From positions 46,660,384-46,724,383 of the forward strand of contig CM044874.1 in the NCBI GenBank assembly GCA_024500155.1: 64,000 bases of DNA. Reading direction: 5' to 3'. Source of the stretch: Chenopodium formosanum. Lineage: Eukaryota > Streptophyta > Magnoliopsida > Caryophyllales > Amaranthaceae. Of the stretch, positions 35,833 through 47,000 are shown piece by piece. Position numbers and translations under genes: made by a program. The number at the start of each line of letters is the position of its first letter. Position 1 is the stretch's first letter. The notes below the pieces were generated by a model that made no database searches, was not told the origin of the DNA, and was given only the letters and a program-made list of their open reading frames with translations.

Positions 35833-38396
35833 ATGCCTAGACGACGAGATTGCGACCTTTCTACCCGCGGTCGGCGTCGGGCTTTTCGGGAGGACACTCC
35901 CACTGTCCCTGAGGGCGTGGACGACGACGTCTTGGAGTCCGAGCCTCGGACTTCTACGAGTAGGGGTAGGTGGGTTCCGCCTCCCTGGACTCCAGACCAG
36001 TTGGTTTTCTGCCGTGAAAACCACGTTTCTCATCGTGCACTTTCCGGCATAGTCGATGGCACACTTCGCCAACATGGTTCCGGGGCCGGTGATTTGATTC
36101 CTCGACTTCACCAGGTCATTACATAGGATCCTGCTACAAGCGCCCTATGGGAGGCGTCTGGCTTGGTCGATTTTTATGCGGCGATTGTAGGGTTTCGCAG
36201 CCCCCAGGGTTGCGGCGCGACGGTTGTTCGTGCGTTGTTGGAGTATTTTTGGGATACTACCAACACGTTTCACTTTTCCTGGGGGGAGATGACGGTGACC
36301 CCCTTAGATTTCAGTATGATCAGCGGGCTGCGCTTTACCGACCGAGCAGTAGGCCAGATGTCTGATCTATCCTGGGCATCGGCTGAGGTAGCTGATTTGT
36401 TAGGTCCGATCGTTCAGCACATCAGGACTCGTCCGGTGTCACGAGGTGGTCCTAGGAGTGGACGATCAGAGTCGGCTTCAGTTCTTGCTCGCGGCTTTGA
36501 CATGGAGGACACGACGGCCGAGCAGCGGGTGCGGATCTTCATCTTGATCCTGATCTCTATGACCCTCTCTCCTGACAGGAGTTCACGCGTGCTCCTCTGT
36601 TACCTCCCTTCTTCGGCCAGGATTCCCGAGATAGGATCCTACAGCTGGGCTAGTCTTGGATACGCGGATCTTCTTCTATCTCTACGTCATGGCTGCCGTC
36701 AGCTGAATGACGAGTCCCCTGTCACTGTTTACGGCCTGTGGAGAGTCGTAGAGGTGATGGTCTTTTCCCTTTCTTGTTCCATTCTGGCTTTTCGATTCAT
36801 ATGCTGAATGTTATTTTTGTTGCAGTTATGGTTCTATGAGTATTTCCCAGGCTTGGCTCCTCGCCGGCGTCGGGGAGTGGTCCATGACTTCCCCGTCGGG
36901 GCCAGCTGGCGTGACCGAGGAGAGTCACGGGTGGAGTCTGTTCCGGCGCTTCGTGGGGTACTACGCCGAGGCACCTCTTCCGTTGGCGTAAGGATTAGCT
37001 TTGTTGCGTTTTTTCCTTCTGATGTTGTTTCTGTCGTTTCACGCCTAACATTTTATGGTTTTCAGGTTCCCATTGATGTTCAGTATCGTCCTTGGGCCGG
37101 GATGACTGATCTGCCCGAGGCCCTACGTCTTTCAGTGTACCGTACCATTTTGGTTGGTACTGGGCGCTTTGTCTGGTATTTGGGGGAGCGAGTCGTCCGT
37201 CAGCATAGCGGCGATCGCTTTGTGGTGCCTTCTTCCCCGCCAGAGTCGATGCTAGACTCCCGCTTGATCAGAGGGTTGATCAACAGGGGAGAGCGCTACA
37301 CTTTTCCGTGGCAGGAGCTTGTTCACATGGAGAGTGACTACGCGCGGGATTTGCTTCCCTCTCTGGCTCTTCCACCCCGTCTTCCCGAGGTATGACTTTG
37401 AGAATCTTCTTTACTAGTCTCTTTTTAAATAGTCTAATAACTTGATTATTCGATCATATTTTCAGACGACCATTCACCCTGTGGGGAAGATTCAGATTCC
37501 TCCATAGTCTGTCCGCTACCCTGGGCCAATCGGTATCACGGAGGACCATATTGCTGACGCGCCGGAGGGTTATAGACAGGCGCAGGAGTCAGTGCCTGAG
37601 GCTTTTGAGCCGGTGAGTTTTCTTCGACGTATTATCCACTCTTTTAATGCTGCTTATTACTGATTTTTCTTTGTTTTGTCCTCAGCCTAACCGCCCGGAG
37701 GTGATGGGAATTATGAAGCTGGTGGACGCGCTGAAGTATTGCATTATCAAGCTTCGGCGTGGTGCGAGTTGTCGGAGCTCTAGCGACGTCCTTGAGGTAT
37801 CACTTATTACTTTTTCATTTCTACCATTTGTTTTGTTTTGCATCATTGACACCTTTTGATTTTGTGTTTTTTTTCAGGAGCGACGGAGGTCCCGCTCGCG
37901 CTCGAGGCCTAGAGGCTCGGACGAGGAGGAGCTTGGTCGTAGTAGACGATCTCTTGAGGCTCACCGGCGTTCTCAGCGAGAGCCGCAGACTACTCAGCCG
38001 TTCCAGGAGGCTCAGTGGCAGCAGGGGCAGTCTTCTCAGCGTCCGTCATTTTCACAGCCTCCCGTTCCTGAGTTTGGGTCTCCCTTGGATCCTGGTTCAT
38101 TCTCGGCCCCATTATCCGGGGTTCCTCCGCCACTGTCGGGCCTGTTCTCGGTTCCGCTATATGGGACGATGCCTTCGCCGACGATTCCAGTCTCTTTTGG
38201 CCAGCCTACTCCGCTTTCCGGCTGGACGGGTCCTGCTTTGAGCTTGACTACTACTGGGCCTGCGGGGACTAGTAGGGATGCTACTCCCCGTACTCGGATG
38301 GTTGAGGGACTCTTTGGTTCGCCGTTTCCATACACACAGGGGGGTCCACGTGCACAGGGACAAGATGAGACCGATTCTGATTCTAGAGATTTTTGA
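35833..38396 (+). pseudogene. Plant-mobile-domain gene, six exons, antisense in element D
   Basis: Predicted exons are 35833-36753, 36826-36987, 37066-37389, 37466-37612, 37686-37796 and 37878-38396, each bounded by GT and AG and each a whole number of codons (728 including the stop). Exon 1 carries the plant mobile domain (PF10536 type): SGLVDFYAAIVGFRSPQGCG, then HFSWGEMTVTPLDF. The domain runs into exon 2 (FYEYFPGLAP) and exon 3 (VQYRPWAGMTDLPEALRLS). The tail is Arg/Ser-, Gln- and Pro-rich. TAG codons interrupt exon 1 at 36124-36126 and exon 4 at 37505-37507, both where Gln would fit. In exon 2 another frame reads LFRRFVGYYAEAPLPLA, so a frameshift is likely. The domain is known from proteins linked to transposons and silencing; its role inside a retrotransposon is unknown. 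Unspliced introns show it is not read in the polyprotein direction. Confidence 0.75.
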
Positions 38397-38976
38397 CCGA
38401 GGGTTTATGTGGATACTGTGATGACACTTGATACATTTATTTATTACGACTCTTTGTATATTATTTACAGTTTATATATCTACTATTGTGTGTGTTAGTG
38501 TGTGTTAATGTGACTCTTTGTGTGTGATTGTGTACTTAGTAATGACACGATGAAAAAAGACATAAGTGGGGTAATGGAGGGTACCGACCTTCCCCAAAAG
38601 AAAAGAAATAAAATTACCTTCCCCAAAAGAAAAGGAAAGAAACGAAATGATGAATAAATGACTAAAAAGAATCATCCCCAAAGAAAAAAATAAAAAATAA
38701 AAAATAAAAACCATCGTAAAATAAAGATAAAAAAAAAAGAATAAAATAAAAAGGTGAGAATTTTATTAGGAATAGAACTCTCAGAAAAGACTAAAAAAAA
38801 CAAATGTTAAAGATAAGAAAATACAAAAAAAAATCCGGATAGATACGGAAAAGCAGGCGCGTAAGGTGCCGTGACACGGCACTGTTCACCGTGTCACGGC
38901 AAAAGCCTGCCGTGTCACGGCAAAGATTCCCGTGACACGGTGGAATTTCCCGTGTCACGGGAAGCTTAGTATTCAG

Positions 38977-39015
<39 letters not shown>

Positions 39016-39140
39016 CACGCGTGCGAAAAGATAAATTCTGGGCAGTTTCGAGCGCTTTTGCTATAAAATCAGACCAGATTATTCATGATATGCATAATTA
39101 CGAAACACAAAATAATTTAGAATTTCATATTTCAATAATC
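38397..39140 (+). other. Spacer between the two D antisense genes
   Basis: AT-rich and without a gene. It includes the palindrome array (38869-38960) and a T tract of about 37 bp (38979-39015). It could hold the promoter of the DUF7745-like gene. Confidence 0.6.
38869..38960. repeat. Palindrome array, 5 units
   Basis: Perfect units start at 38869, 38889, 38910, 38930 and 38950. The homologous array in G (1096-1166) has four units, so unit number changes between copies by whole 20-bp steps. Confidence 0.95.
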
Positions 39141-40499
39141 ATGTCTCAGAATTTTGATAATACATTGCGCGACTGGTCTTATTCTTTGACCAATGCTGAA
39201 AAAAGAGAGTTAGAATTGTTTCATGTCAGGGGTTTGCTAGCCCTGCGACATGTAGCTATTGAACATGATTTTCTTAGGGCAGCATTAGATTATTGGAGTC
39301 CAGAAACGCACTGTTTCAAACTCGATTATGATGAAATCTGTCCTCTGCCGGAGGAATTTGGGGCATATATTTTTTGCATGTTTATCAAGCTACTTTTTGC
39401 AAACGGTAGGGTAGGACATGCTTGTCTAGCGTCTGTGCTTGAGCATGTAGAATCCGGAAGATCTCCTATGTCGACGTGCCTTGGAGAAACATTTCGAGGT
39501 TTAGATGAGGCAAAATCTGACCGGAAAGCCATCAGGAAGGGCTCCCTGGTACTATTACAGGTAAAAATACGCTCTGAATAGCCCCCGTGACACAAAACAG
39601 TCACCGTGTCACGGTTAGGTTCTGCCGTGACACGGTCAAAACTGTCGTGTCACGGGAATCTGCATTTTTTTTTTTTTTTTTTTTTTTTTTTGACGATTAA
39701 TGTTCTTTTTGTTTTGCAGATTTGGTTGATGGAGCGTTTGGAATTATTTGAAGCCCCCGATGACATTGAAAAGTATGGCCCTAACGACTTAGTCCGTAGG
39801 AAGAAGAATTATTCTGCGAACATGTCGTATGAAGATTGGAAAAATTTCTTTGCAAAGAGAGAATTTTCCATTCGTTGGGTGGTGCCTTGGTGGAGGCTTA
39901 CTAGGATGGTTGGCACGAATGAAACACCATATTGCCGTGTTCCTAGTATCTCCAAATTGACCTTTTACTGTCCCTCTCGACTGATGCGGCAGTATGGACT
40001 TGAACAAGTAATTCCACGCTATAACGATAGTCCTCGTGAAGTATCGTTGCATGAAAGTAACGTTCACAAGTACGAGACTTATTGGATTGGAAGACCTTTG
40101 TGGATCGTTTCTGCAAGTGACCAAGCTCCTCCTCCTTTATCTAGTGCATACAAGGCATGGTTGAACCCTAGAAGCAAGAGGGAACGATTCGGATCACGCA
40201 AGTCTGATGTGAAGAGTCGTCTTGGAGATAAGAAAGCTCCTCTTAAAGATCGCCTAGGTCCGAGAACACAAGGAATTGAGTTTAAGACTCCTAAAATGCC
40301 AAGGAAGAAGACCTATGTGAAAGGAAAGGGTAAGGAAAAGATGGTGTATAGGGAAAAACAACCAAAAAGGTTCAAGAAAGGTGAAAGGGGCGAAAGCTCG
40401 GCTAGGGGTGTGACGGTTCGGGCTACAAAAGACACACTAATGGTGAGGGCCGACCTAATTGAGCAAGAGAAGGATGTTCCTAAAGAGAAGAGAGATTAG
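39141..40499 (+). CDS. DUF7745-like gene, two exons, antisense in element D
   Basis: Exon 1 runs from the ATG at 39141 to 39560 and exon 2 from 39720 to the stop at 40497-40499. The intron (39561-39719) is GT...AG and contains a palindrome group and a long T tract. Joined in frame, the protein has about 400 residues. Exon 1 holds HVRGLLALRHVAIEHDFL, SPETHCFKLDYDEICPLPEE and FANGRVGHACLASVLEHVES, the pattern of DUF7745. Exon 2 begins IWLMERLELFE and ends in a Lys/Arg-rich tail (KKTYVKGKGKEKM) suited to nucleic-acid binding or nuclear entry. Compared with G, about 209 bp are deleted at about 39360, yet the frame is kept open. It faces gag-pol tail to tail. The function is unknown. Confidence 0.6.
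39604..39655. repeat. Palindrome group inside an intron
   Basis: Units at 39604, 39625 and 39645 (TCGTGTCACGG), with a degenerate unit near 39585. The step is 20-21 bp. The group lies inside the predicted intron 39561-39719. Confidence 0.9.
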
Positions 40500-40887
40500 A
40501 TCAATAGTGCTTTGCATTTTATTATTTAATTTTTATTTAAAATAAGGCGTATGATGCCAATATTGTAATCGCATTTATTTTAATAATAATAGCGCATTTA
40601 TTTCTTAAATAAAAATTACAATGACTTTTGTATATTATCCGAGTCAAGGAGTCGGACGCAATGGAAGAACAAAGCTAGAACAGGAAATTCGCAACAAATG
40701 CGCCAATAAATAAAACGGGAAATTAAAAAAAAACTGCCGTGTCACGGTCAAAAGGTCCCGTGACACGGTTGAAGTTCCCGCGTCACGGCAAATGTACACG
40801 GGATTTTTTTTTTTTTTTTCAGATTTTGCCGTGACACGGGATTTTCTCCCGTCAGACGGGAATTCTTCCCGTGTCGCGGCATATGTA

Positions 40888-40925
<38 letters not shown>

Positions 40926-41061
40926 TTGCCGTGACACATATTAAAGCAATGGAGGGAGTATGTTTTCATTTTAGTGTGGCCGGGCCCCCTTGAGGGGTTG
41001 CCTACGTATCCTAAAAGGAATCAGGCCAGACGTAGCTCTATTGGGTCATGAACCCATGCGA
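40500..41061. other. Spacer between convergent D genes
   Basis: No gene. Two palindrome groups (40737-40788 and 40829-40879) are separated or followed by T tracts (about 40807-40819 and 40889-40920). GGTTGCCTACGTATCC at 40997-41012, read on the minus strand as GGATACGTAGGCAACC, is a conserved post-pol sequence; element B has a similar one at about 56783. Confidence 0.7.
40737..40879. repeat. Palindrome array, 6 units in two groups
   Basis: Units at 40737, 40758, 40778 (CCGCGTCACGG), 40829, 40849 (CCGTCAGACGG) and 40869 (CCGTGTCGCGG). A degenerate unit follows at about 40929. Steps within each group are 20-21 bp. Confidence 0.93.
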
Positions 41062-44000
41062 CTAGGCGTAGAACTTTTTGAGTTGATCCAAGTTGGTTAA
41101 ATTATGGAAGCCGTTACCGTCCATGTCTACCAATTGTACCGCTCCGCCGGACAGAATGGCTTTAACAATGTACGGTCCTGACCAGTTTGGTCTGAATTTT
41201 CCTCTTGGATCTAACACATTTTTGCGGAGGGCCTTAAGCACTAGGTCACCCTCCTTGATGTTCCTGGTCTTGACTTTTTTATTAAAATGTCGTGCCATAC
41301 GCTGTTGGTAGGTTTGGACATGATGCAAAGCTGCCAAGCGTTTTTCATCAAGCAAGACCAGTTCGTCGTATCTTGCTCTAATCCAGTCGACTTCATCTAG
41401 TTGGCTTTCCAATGCGATTCGGAGAGAAGGTATCTCGAGCTCGATTGGTTGTACCGCTTTGACGCCATAGACCAAGGAAAAGGGGGTAGCCCATGTCGAT
41501 GTACGGACAGAGGTTCGATAACCCCAAAGGGCGAAATGTAGTTTACTTGGCCAATCTTTATAATTTTCCGTCATCTTTTCGATGATGGTTTTCACGTTTT
41601 TGTTGGCCGATTCGACTGCTCCGTTTGTTTGTGGTCTGTAGGGTGATGATCGATGATGTTTGATGTGATATTTCTGCAACAATTCCGCGCATTCGGCTTG
41701 GAAATGTGTTCCATTGTCACTGATCATCTCATGTGGTACCCCATAGCGGCATATAATATTTTTCTCAATGAATTGAGCTACATGCTTTGCCGTCAACTTG
41801 GCATATGAGGCTGCCTCAACCCATTTGGTGAAGTAATCGATTGCTACGAGAATGAATTCATGTCCCCCTTGTCCTGGTGGTGTGATTTTTCCAATGATGT
41901 CGATGCCCCAAGTGGAGAAAGGCCATGGAGAAGTATACGTGTAGAGAAGTGAAGGTGGAACATGCTGTAAGTTTGCATGGATTTGGCACTTCATACATTT
42001 CTTGACGTACTCGTGACAATCTCGCTCCATAGTAGTCCAATAGTAACCTTGTCGTTGAATCTTTTGGACTAACATCTTTGCATTCATGTGAGTTCCACAT
42101 ATACCAGCATGAAGGTTTTCCATGGTTTTATGTGCTTCTTTTTTAGTTACACATAAGAGATTCCTTCCTGTTGCGGTTCTCTTATGGAGTTCTCCCCTGA
42201 TGAGCACATACTGTGAGGCCAAGAGCCTCAAAGCACGGCGTGCTCTTTTATCATTATTAGGAGGATATTCTGCTCTTGTCACATAATTGAGGATGTCTGT
42301 ATACCATGGTTCTTCATCTTCTTCTTGTTCATCATCAAGTGCATGAACATAAGCTGGTTCGTATCTTCTCTCTATGGTAAGTGGCATTCTGATCGTGTCA
42401 GCTGGAATTCGCACCATTGATGCTAACTTAGCTAGTGCGTCGGCGAACTGGTTTTCTTCTCTTGGCAAATACGTATATTCCACTTCATCTAGTTGTTCCG
42501 TGAGAGTTTCCAGATGAGCTTGATACGTAGCGAGACTTTCACTCCTCACTTTCCATCTCTTAGAGATTAGGTTAATGATTAGTGAGGAGTCACCATAGAT
42601 TCTGAGTTTCTTGATTCCCAAGGCGACAGCTGTTTCTAACCCCAAAATGCATGCTTCATATTCTGCGGCATTATTGGTGACATCAAAGTCGAGCTTCATG
42701 GAAATTGGGATGTGTTCTTCATTGGGCGATACAAGCAAGACTCCCACACCACATCCCTTTTGGTTTGAGGCTCCATCGAAATAGAGTGTCCAACTATCGT
42801 CTTCGGTCATGAGTAAATCTTCGTCAGGGAAATCGTACTCATCTTCTTCTTTTTCAGCTTCTTCTAGCGGAAAGTCTGCTAAGAAGTCAGAAACTGCAGA
42901 ACCTTTGATGGCCTTTTGTGGTACGAATCTCAAGTCAAATTGAGCTAGATTGACTATCCATCTTGATAATCTGCCGTTGAGTGTTGCTTTCTCGAACAGA
43001 TATTTGAGAGGATCCATCTTAGATACGACATGCACTGTATGAGTGAGCATGTAATGTCTCAGTTTTTGTGCGGCCCATACAAGTGCGAGACACAATTTCT
43101 CGAGTGGCGTGTATCGCGTTTCATATCCTTGGAGTTTCTTGCTCAGGTAATAGATTGCATTCTCCTTGCTTTCGATCTCTTGTGCTAGCATCGCCCCCAT
43201 CGTTTCTCTTGTGACCGTAAGGTAGAGTCGAAGAGGAAAGTCAGGTATTGCCGGCGCTAGCACGGGTGGGTTTGCCAAATACTCTTTGATTTTGTCGAAA
43301 GCCTTTTGGCAGTCACTATCCCATGTGACTGGGACATTCTTCTTAAGCTTCTTGAATATAGGTTCGCATATCGCTGTGAGCTTTGATATGAACCTACTTA
43401 TGTACTGCAACCTTCCAATGAAGCCTCGAATCTCCTTCTCATTTTTGGGTGGTGGCATGGCCATGATCGCTTTTACTTTTGAAGGATCTATTTCAATCCC
43501 TCGAGAACTGATCACATATCCAAGTAATTTGCCTGACGTGACTCCGAATGCACATTTTGCCGGATTTAATCTCATGTTGTACTTACGGAGTCTTGCAAAA
43601 AATTTGCGAAGTGCGACAATATGACCTGGGCGATCTTTAGACTTGACAATCATATCATCGACATAGACCTCCACCTCTTTATGCATCATATCATGTAAGA
43701 GTGTTGTAGCTGCTCTTTGGTAGGTGGCACCCGCGTTTTTCAACCCGAATGGCATTACCGTATAGCAATATGTACCCCACTGTGTGATGAATGTGGTTTT
43801 CTCCATGTCTTCTTCGGCCATCAGTACTTGATTATATCCGGCGTAACCATCCATGAATGACAGGAGTGCATGATTTGCTGTATTATCGACCAGAATGTCA
43901 ATATGAGGTAGAGGGAACCCATCTTTTGGGCTTGCTTTATTGAGATCCCTGTAATCAACACACATTCTGACTCTTCCGTCCTTCTTTGGAACTGGGACCA

Positions 44001-47000
44001 CATTTGCTATCCATTCCGGATACTTGGATACTCTGATGAAACCTGCGGCCAATTGCTTCCTGATTTCTTCTTTGATTTTGAGAGCTACATCTGGTTTCAT
44101 TCGGCGCAGCTTTTGTTTGACAGGCTTCATACCTAGGATGAGTGGTATCGTGTGCTGAGCTATATCCCTGTCAATTCCTGGCATATCTTGGTATGACCAA
44201 GCAAATAAATCAACAAATTCACTAAGCAAGTTAATTAGCTCTTTGCGTTCATCTTGACTTAGCATTAATCCAATTTTTACTTCTTTAACAGTCCTATCAT
44301 TGGAAATATTAACTGTTTCTGTATCTTCAATAACTGCTGTTTTATTTTCATGTTCTTCCATTGCTTTTATTATTTCTTTGTCATTTTTATCATTAGCAAA
44401 GCAATATTGATCAGGGCTAGGGAAATGGCACACATCGTAAGCAAAGGTATTCATTTTATTGAATTTACTGGCTAAAACATCAAGAGAGGCAAGGTCAGCT
44501 GCGACCTCACCAGAATTATTAGGACTAGAAAGATAAGGCTCAACAAGAGACTCAAGGCTGAATTCTATAGCAGAAAGAGGGTCGGCCTCAAACTCTAAGG
44601 ACTCATCTACAGACTTAGACTCAGACTCGGACTCGGACCCAGATGATTCAGACTCATCAAACATAGGACCCTCGCCAGCGGTTATTTCCAACTTCTCTCC
44701 ACTTGGCGTAGTGATCCTCAATGTCTTGCGCCATCCCCTTGAAATGTTGTCAGCTTGGACGATTAACTCGGAGGGGTCAAACTCCTTGTTTGCTATGACC
44801 GCTTGAACGAGCTCAGAGTTATCATTGCAGACCGGCTTGGATTCATTTTTCTCCATTCCAAAAAGAAGATTAATTCCCAGATCATCAGAGTTCAGGTTGG
44901 CTGACTTCTCGACTGTGGAGAGTTCTTCATCGAGGAAGTCACAATCGAGGAATACTTCGAATCCTGGTTCACGGATCCCATCATGGACAAATGGCTCGGG
45001 GAATTCATAGCATGGGAAGTCTTCCCCTTCTTTGATGTACTGGCCGTTGAGAGTGAACGGATATGGATCCATGGCCATTTCTGTCTTCGTGATTCGAGCA
45101 TTGTTGCGAGCCTTCAATTTCAAGGCGGCCTGTTTCAAGTCTTCCTTTGTTGGTTCGAATCCTAAGCCAAAAGTATCCTTCTTGATTGCACCAGGATGGC
45201 CCCAAGATTTAGCCATTTTCTTCTTGAGCCCAAGGGTCATTCCAGGAAAGTGACCTTGCTTCTTCAGAATGGCGTTGATACTAGTGTTTGAATAAGGATC
45301 AAAGTCGAGATGACACTTTTCCTCTTCTTCGATCGCAAGAACATCATCTAAAGAAAAACCCCACAGATCTTCATCTTCCTCGTCGTGTTCAACATGGACG
45401 ATAGGGGTATCAATAACTTGAATGCGCATAGGAGAAGCATCGATAGTAATCGGAATTCCTCCCGCTATGGCTTTCACTTTCTGGTGGAGCGACGACGGAA
45501 TCGCCTTTAGCTCATGAAGCCAAGGGCGTCCTAACAGCAGATTGAATGAGGTCTTGATATCCACCACCTGAAACTTGGTGCGACGCTCAACGGTCCCAGT
45601 GGTTATATTCAGTATGATAGTACCCACGGCTTGACGGCGAGTATTATCGTAAGCGCGAATCCCCTGAGTGGAGGGAGTCAACTCTTCATTCTTTATACCC
45701 AACTTCTTTGCAGTACGGAGTGGGCACACATTGATTGCAGAGCCATTATCAACCAGGCTCATAGGAACATTCATCTGCCTACACACCACAGTGAGGTGTA
45801 AGGCCTTATTATGTTGATCCCCTTCCGGGGGTAGATCCTTATCAGAAAAGGAAATCAGATTGCTAGTACTCGGCAGCTCAGTAGTGAGGAAGTTGACCAG
45901 TCCTTGGGGAGTCATGTCGTCATCGACTCCTATCTTCACCAGAGCATTCATTACAGCCTTTCGATGCTCGTGGGAAGTGGCCAAAAGCTTCCATACATTC
46001 ATCTCCACCTTGGTTTTTTGTAGCTGTTTGACCACATCGCTATTCACAGGGTCGATGGGATTAACTATCGGATCTGATTGTGGTGGAGGTGGAGGTGGGT
46101 TAGGTTGTTGCAACCGTCCACTTCTAGTGAGAACCTTGACCTCAAGGTCCCCCCAAACATCTTCACTGGTGCCGAGAGACGAACAGACTATATCTTTGAG
46201 ATAGATATCTTCATCATCGCTATCCCAAATCCCATTTACTTCTTCAGTGCTTGAGATAAATACAACTTCTGGCAGAGGTTCATTCACAGGTTGAATGAGT
46301 ATTGACGGATCAAAGGAGACTTCATCTCCCATGATAGCTAGAGCATCAGAAAGAGGACCTGTTTGAATGTTAGGCTTCTTGCCCCCCGGAGGGACAGGAA
46401 GTTGGTTAGCATCTATCAGGTCTTGGATTGCGTCTTTCAGCCTCCAACACTTCACAGTGTTATGACCCTTGCCTTGATGATACTTGCAATAAGCATTGGG
46501 GTCATAACTAGCGGTCCTATTCTCAGGTCGAGGTTCTGGGAATGGTCCAATTGGCATAATCAATCCCTTACTATGAAGACGGTCATAAGCAGCATCATAA
46601 GTCATTCCCAAAGGCGTATAAATTCTCCTTTGCCTTTGGAATTTTTGAGGAGGAGCATTAAGGGCCAGCACATCACTAATGTCGATGTTGTTGGTAGCAT
46701 TATTGGGCTTAGAAGACGAAGAAGAAGGAGTGTCGTTCTTCTTGTTTTTCCAAGTGCTGCTGTTATTGTTGTTACCAACAGACTTCATCAGTTCATCTTC
46801 GATATTGATTCCAATATCGTATACAGCTTCAAAGGTACTTAAAGGCAGAAACTTCAAATGTTGCTTGTATTTATGCGTCAGATTGGAAATGAACAAGCGA
46901 ACCATTTCCTTCTCCTTGGGAGGGTCTACCAGGAGTGCAGCTGTTTCTCTCCACCTACTTAGGTAAGTAGTGAAGCCTTCATTCTCTTTCTGTTTGAGAA

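Noticed and set aside
39021..39140. Longer start for the DUF7745-like gene
   Set aside because: It would need a GTG start inside an AT-rich leader; the ATG at 39141 begins where similarity to G and the domain start.
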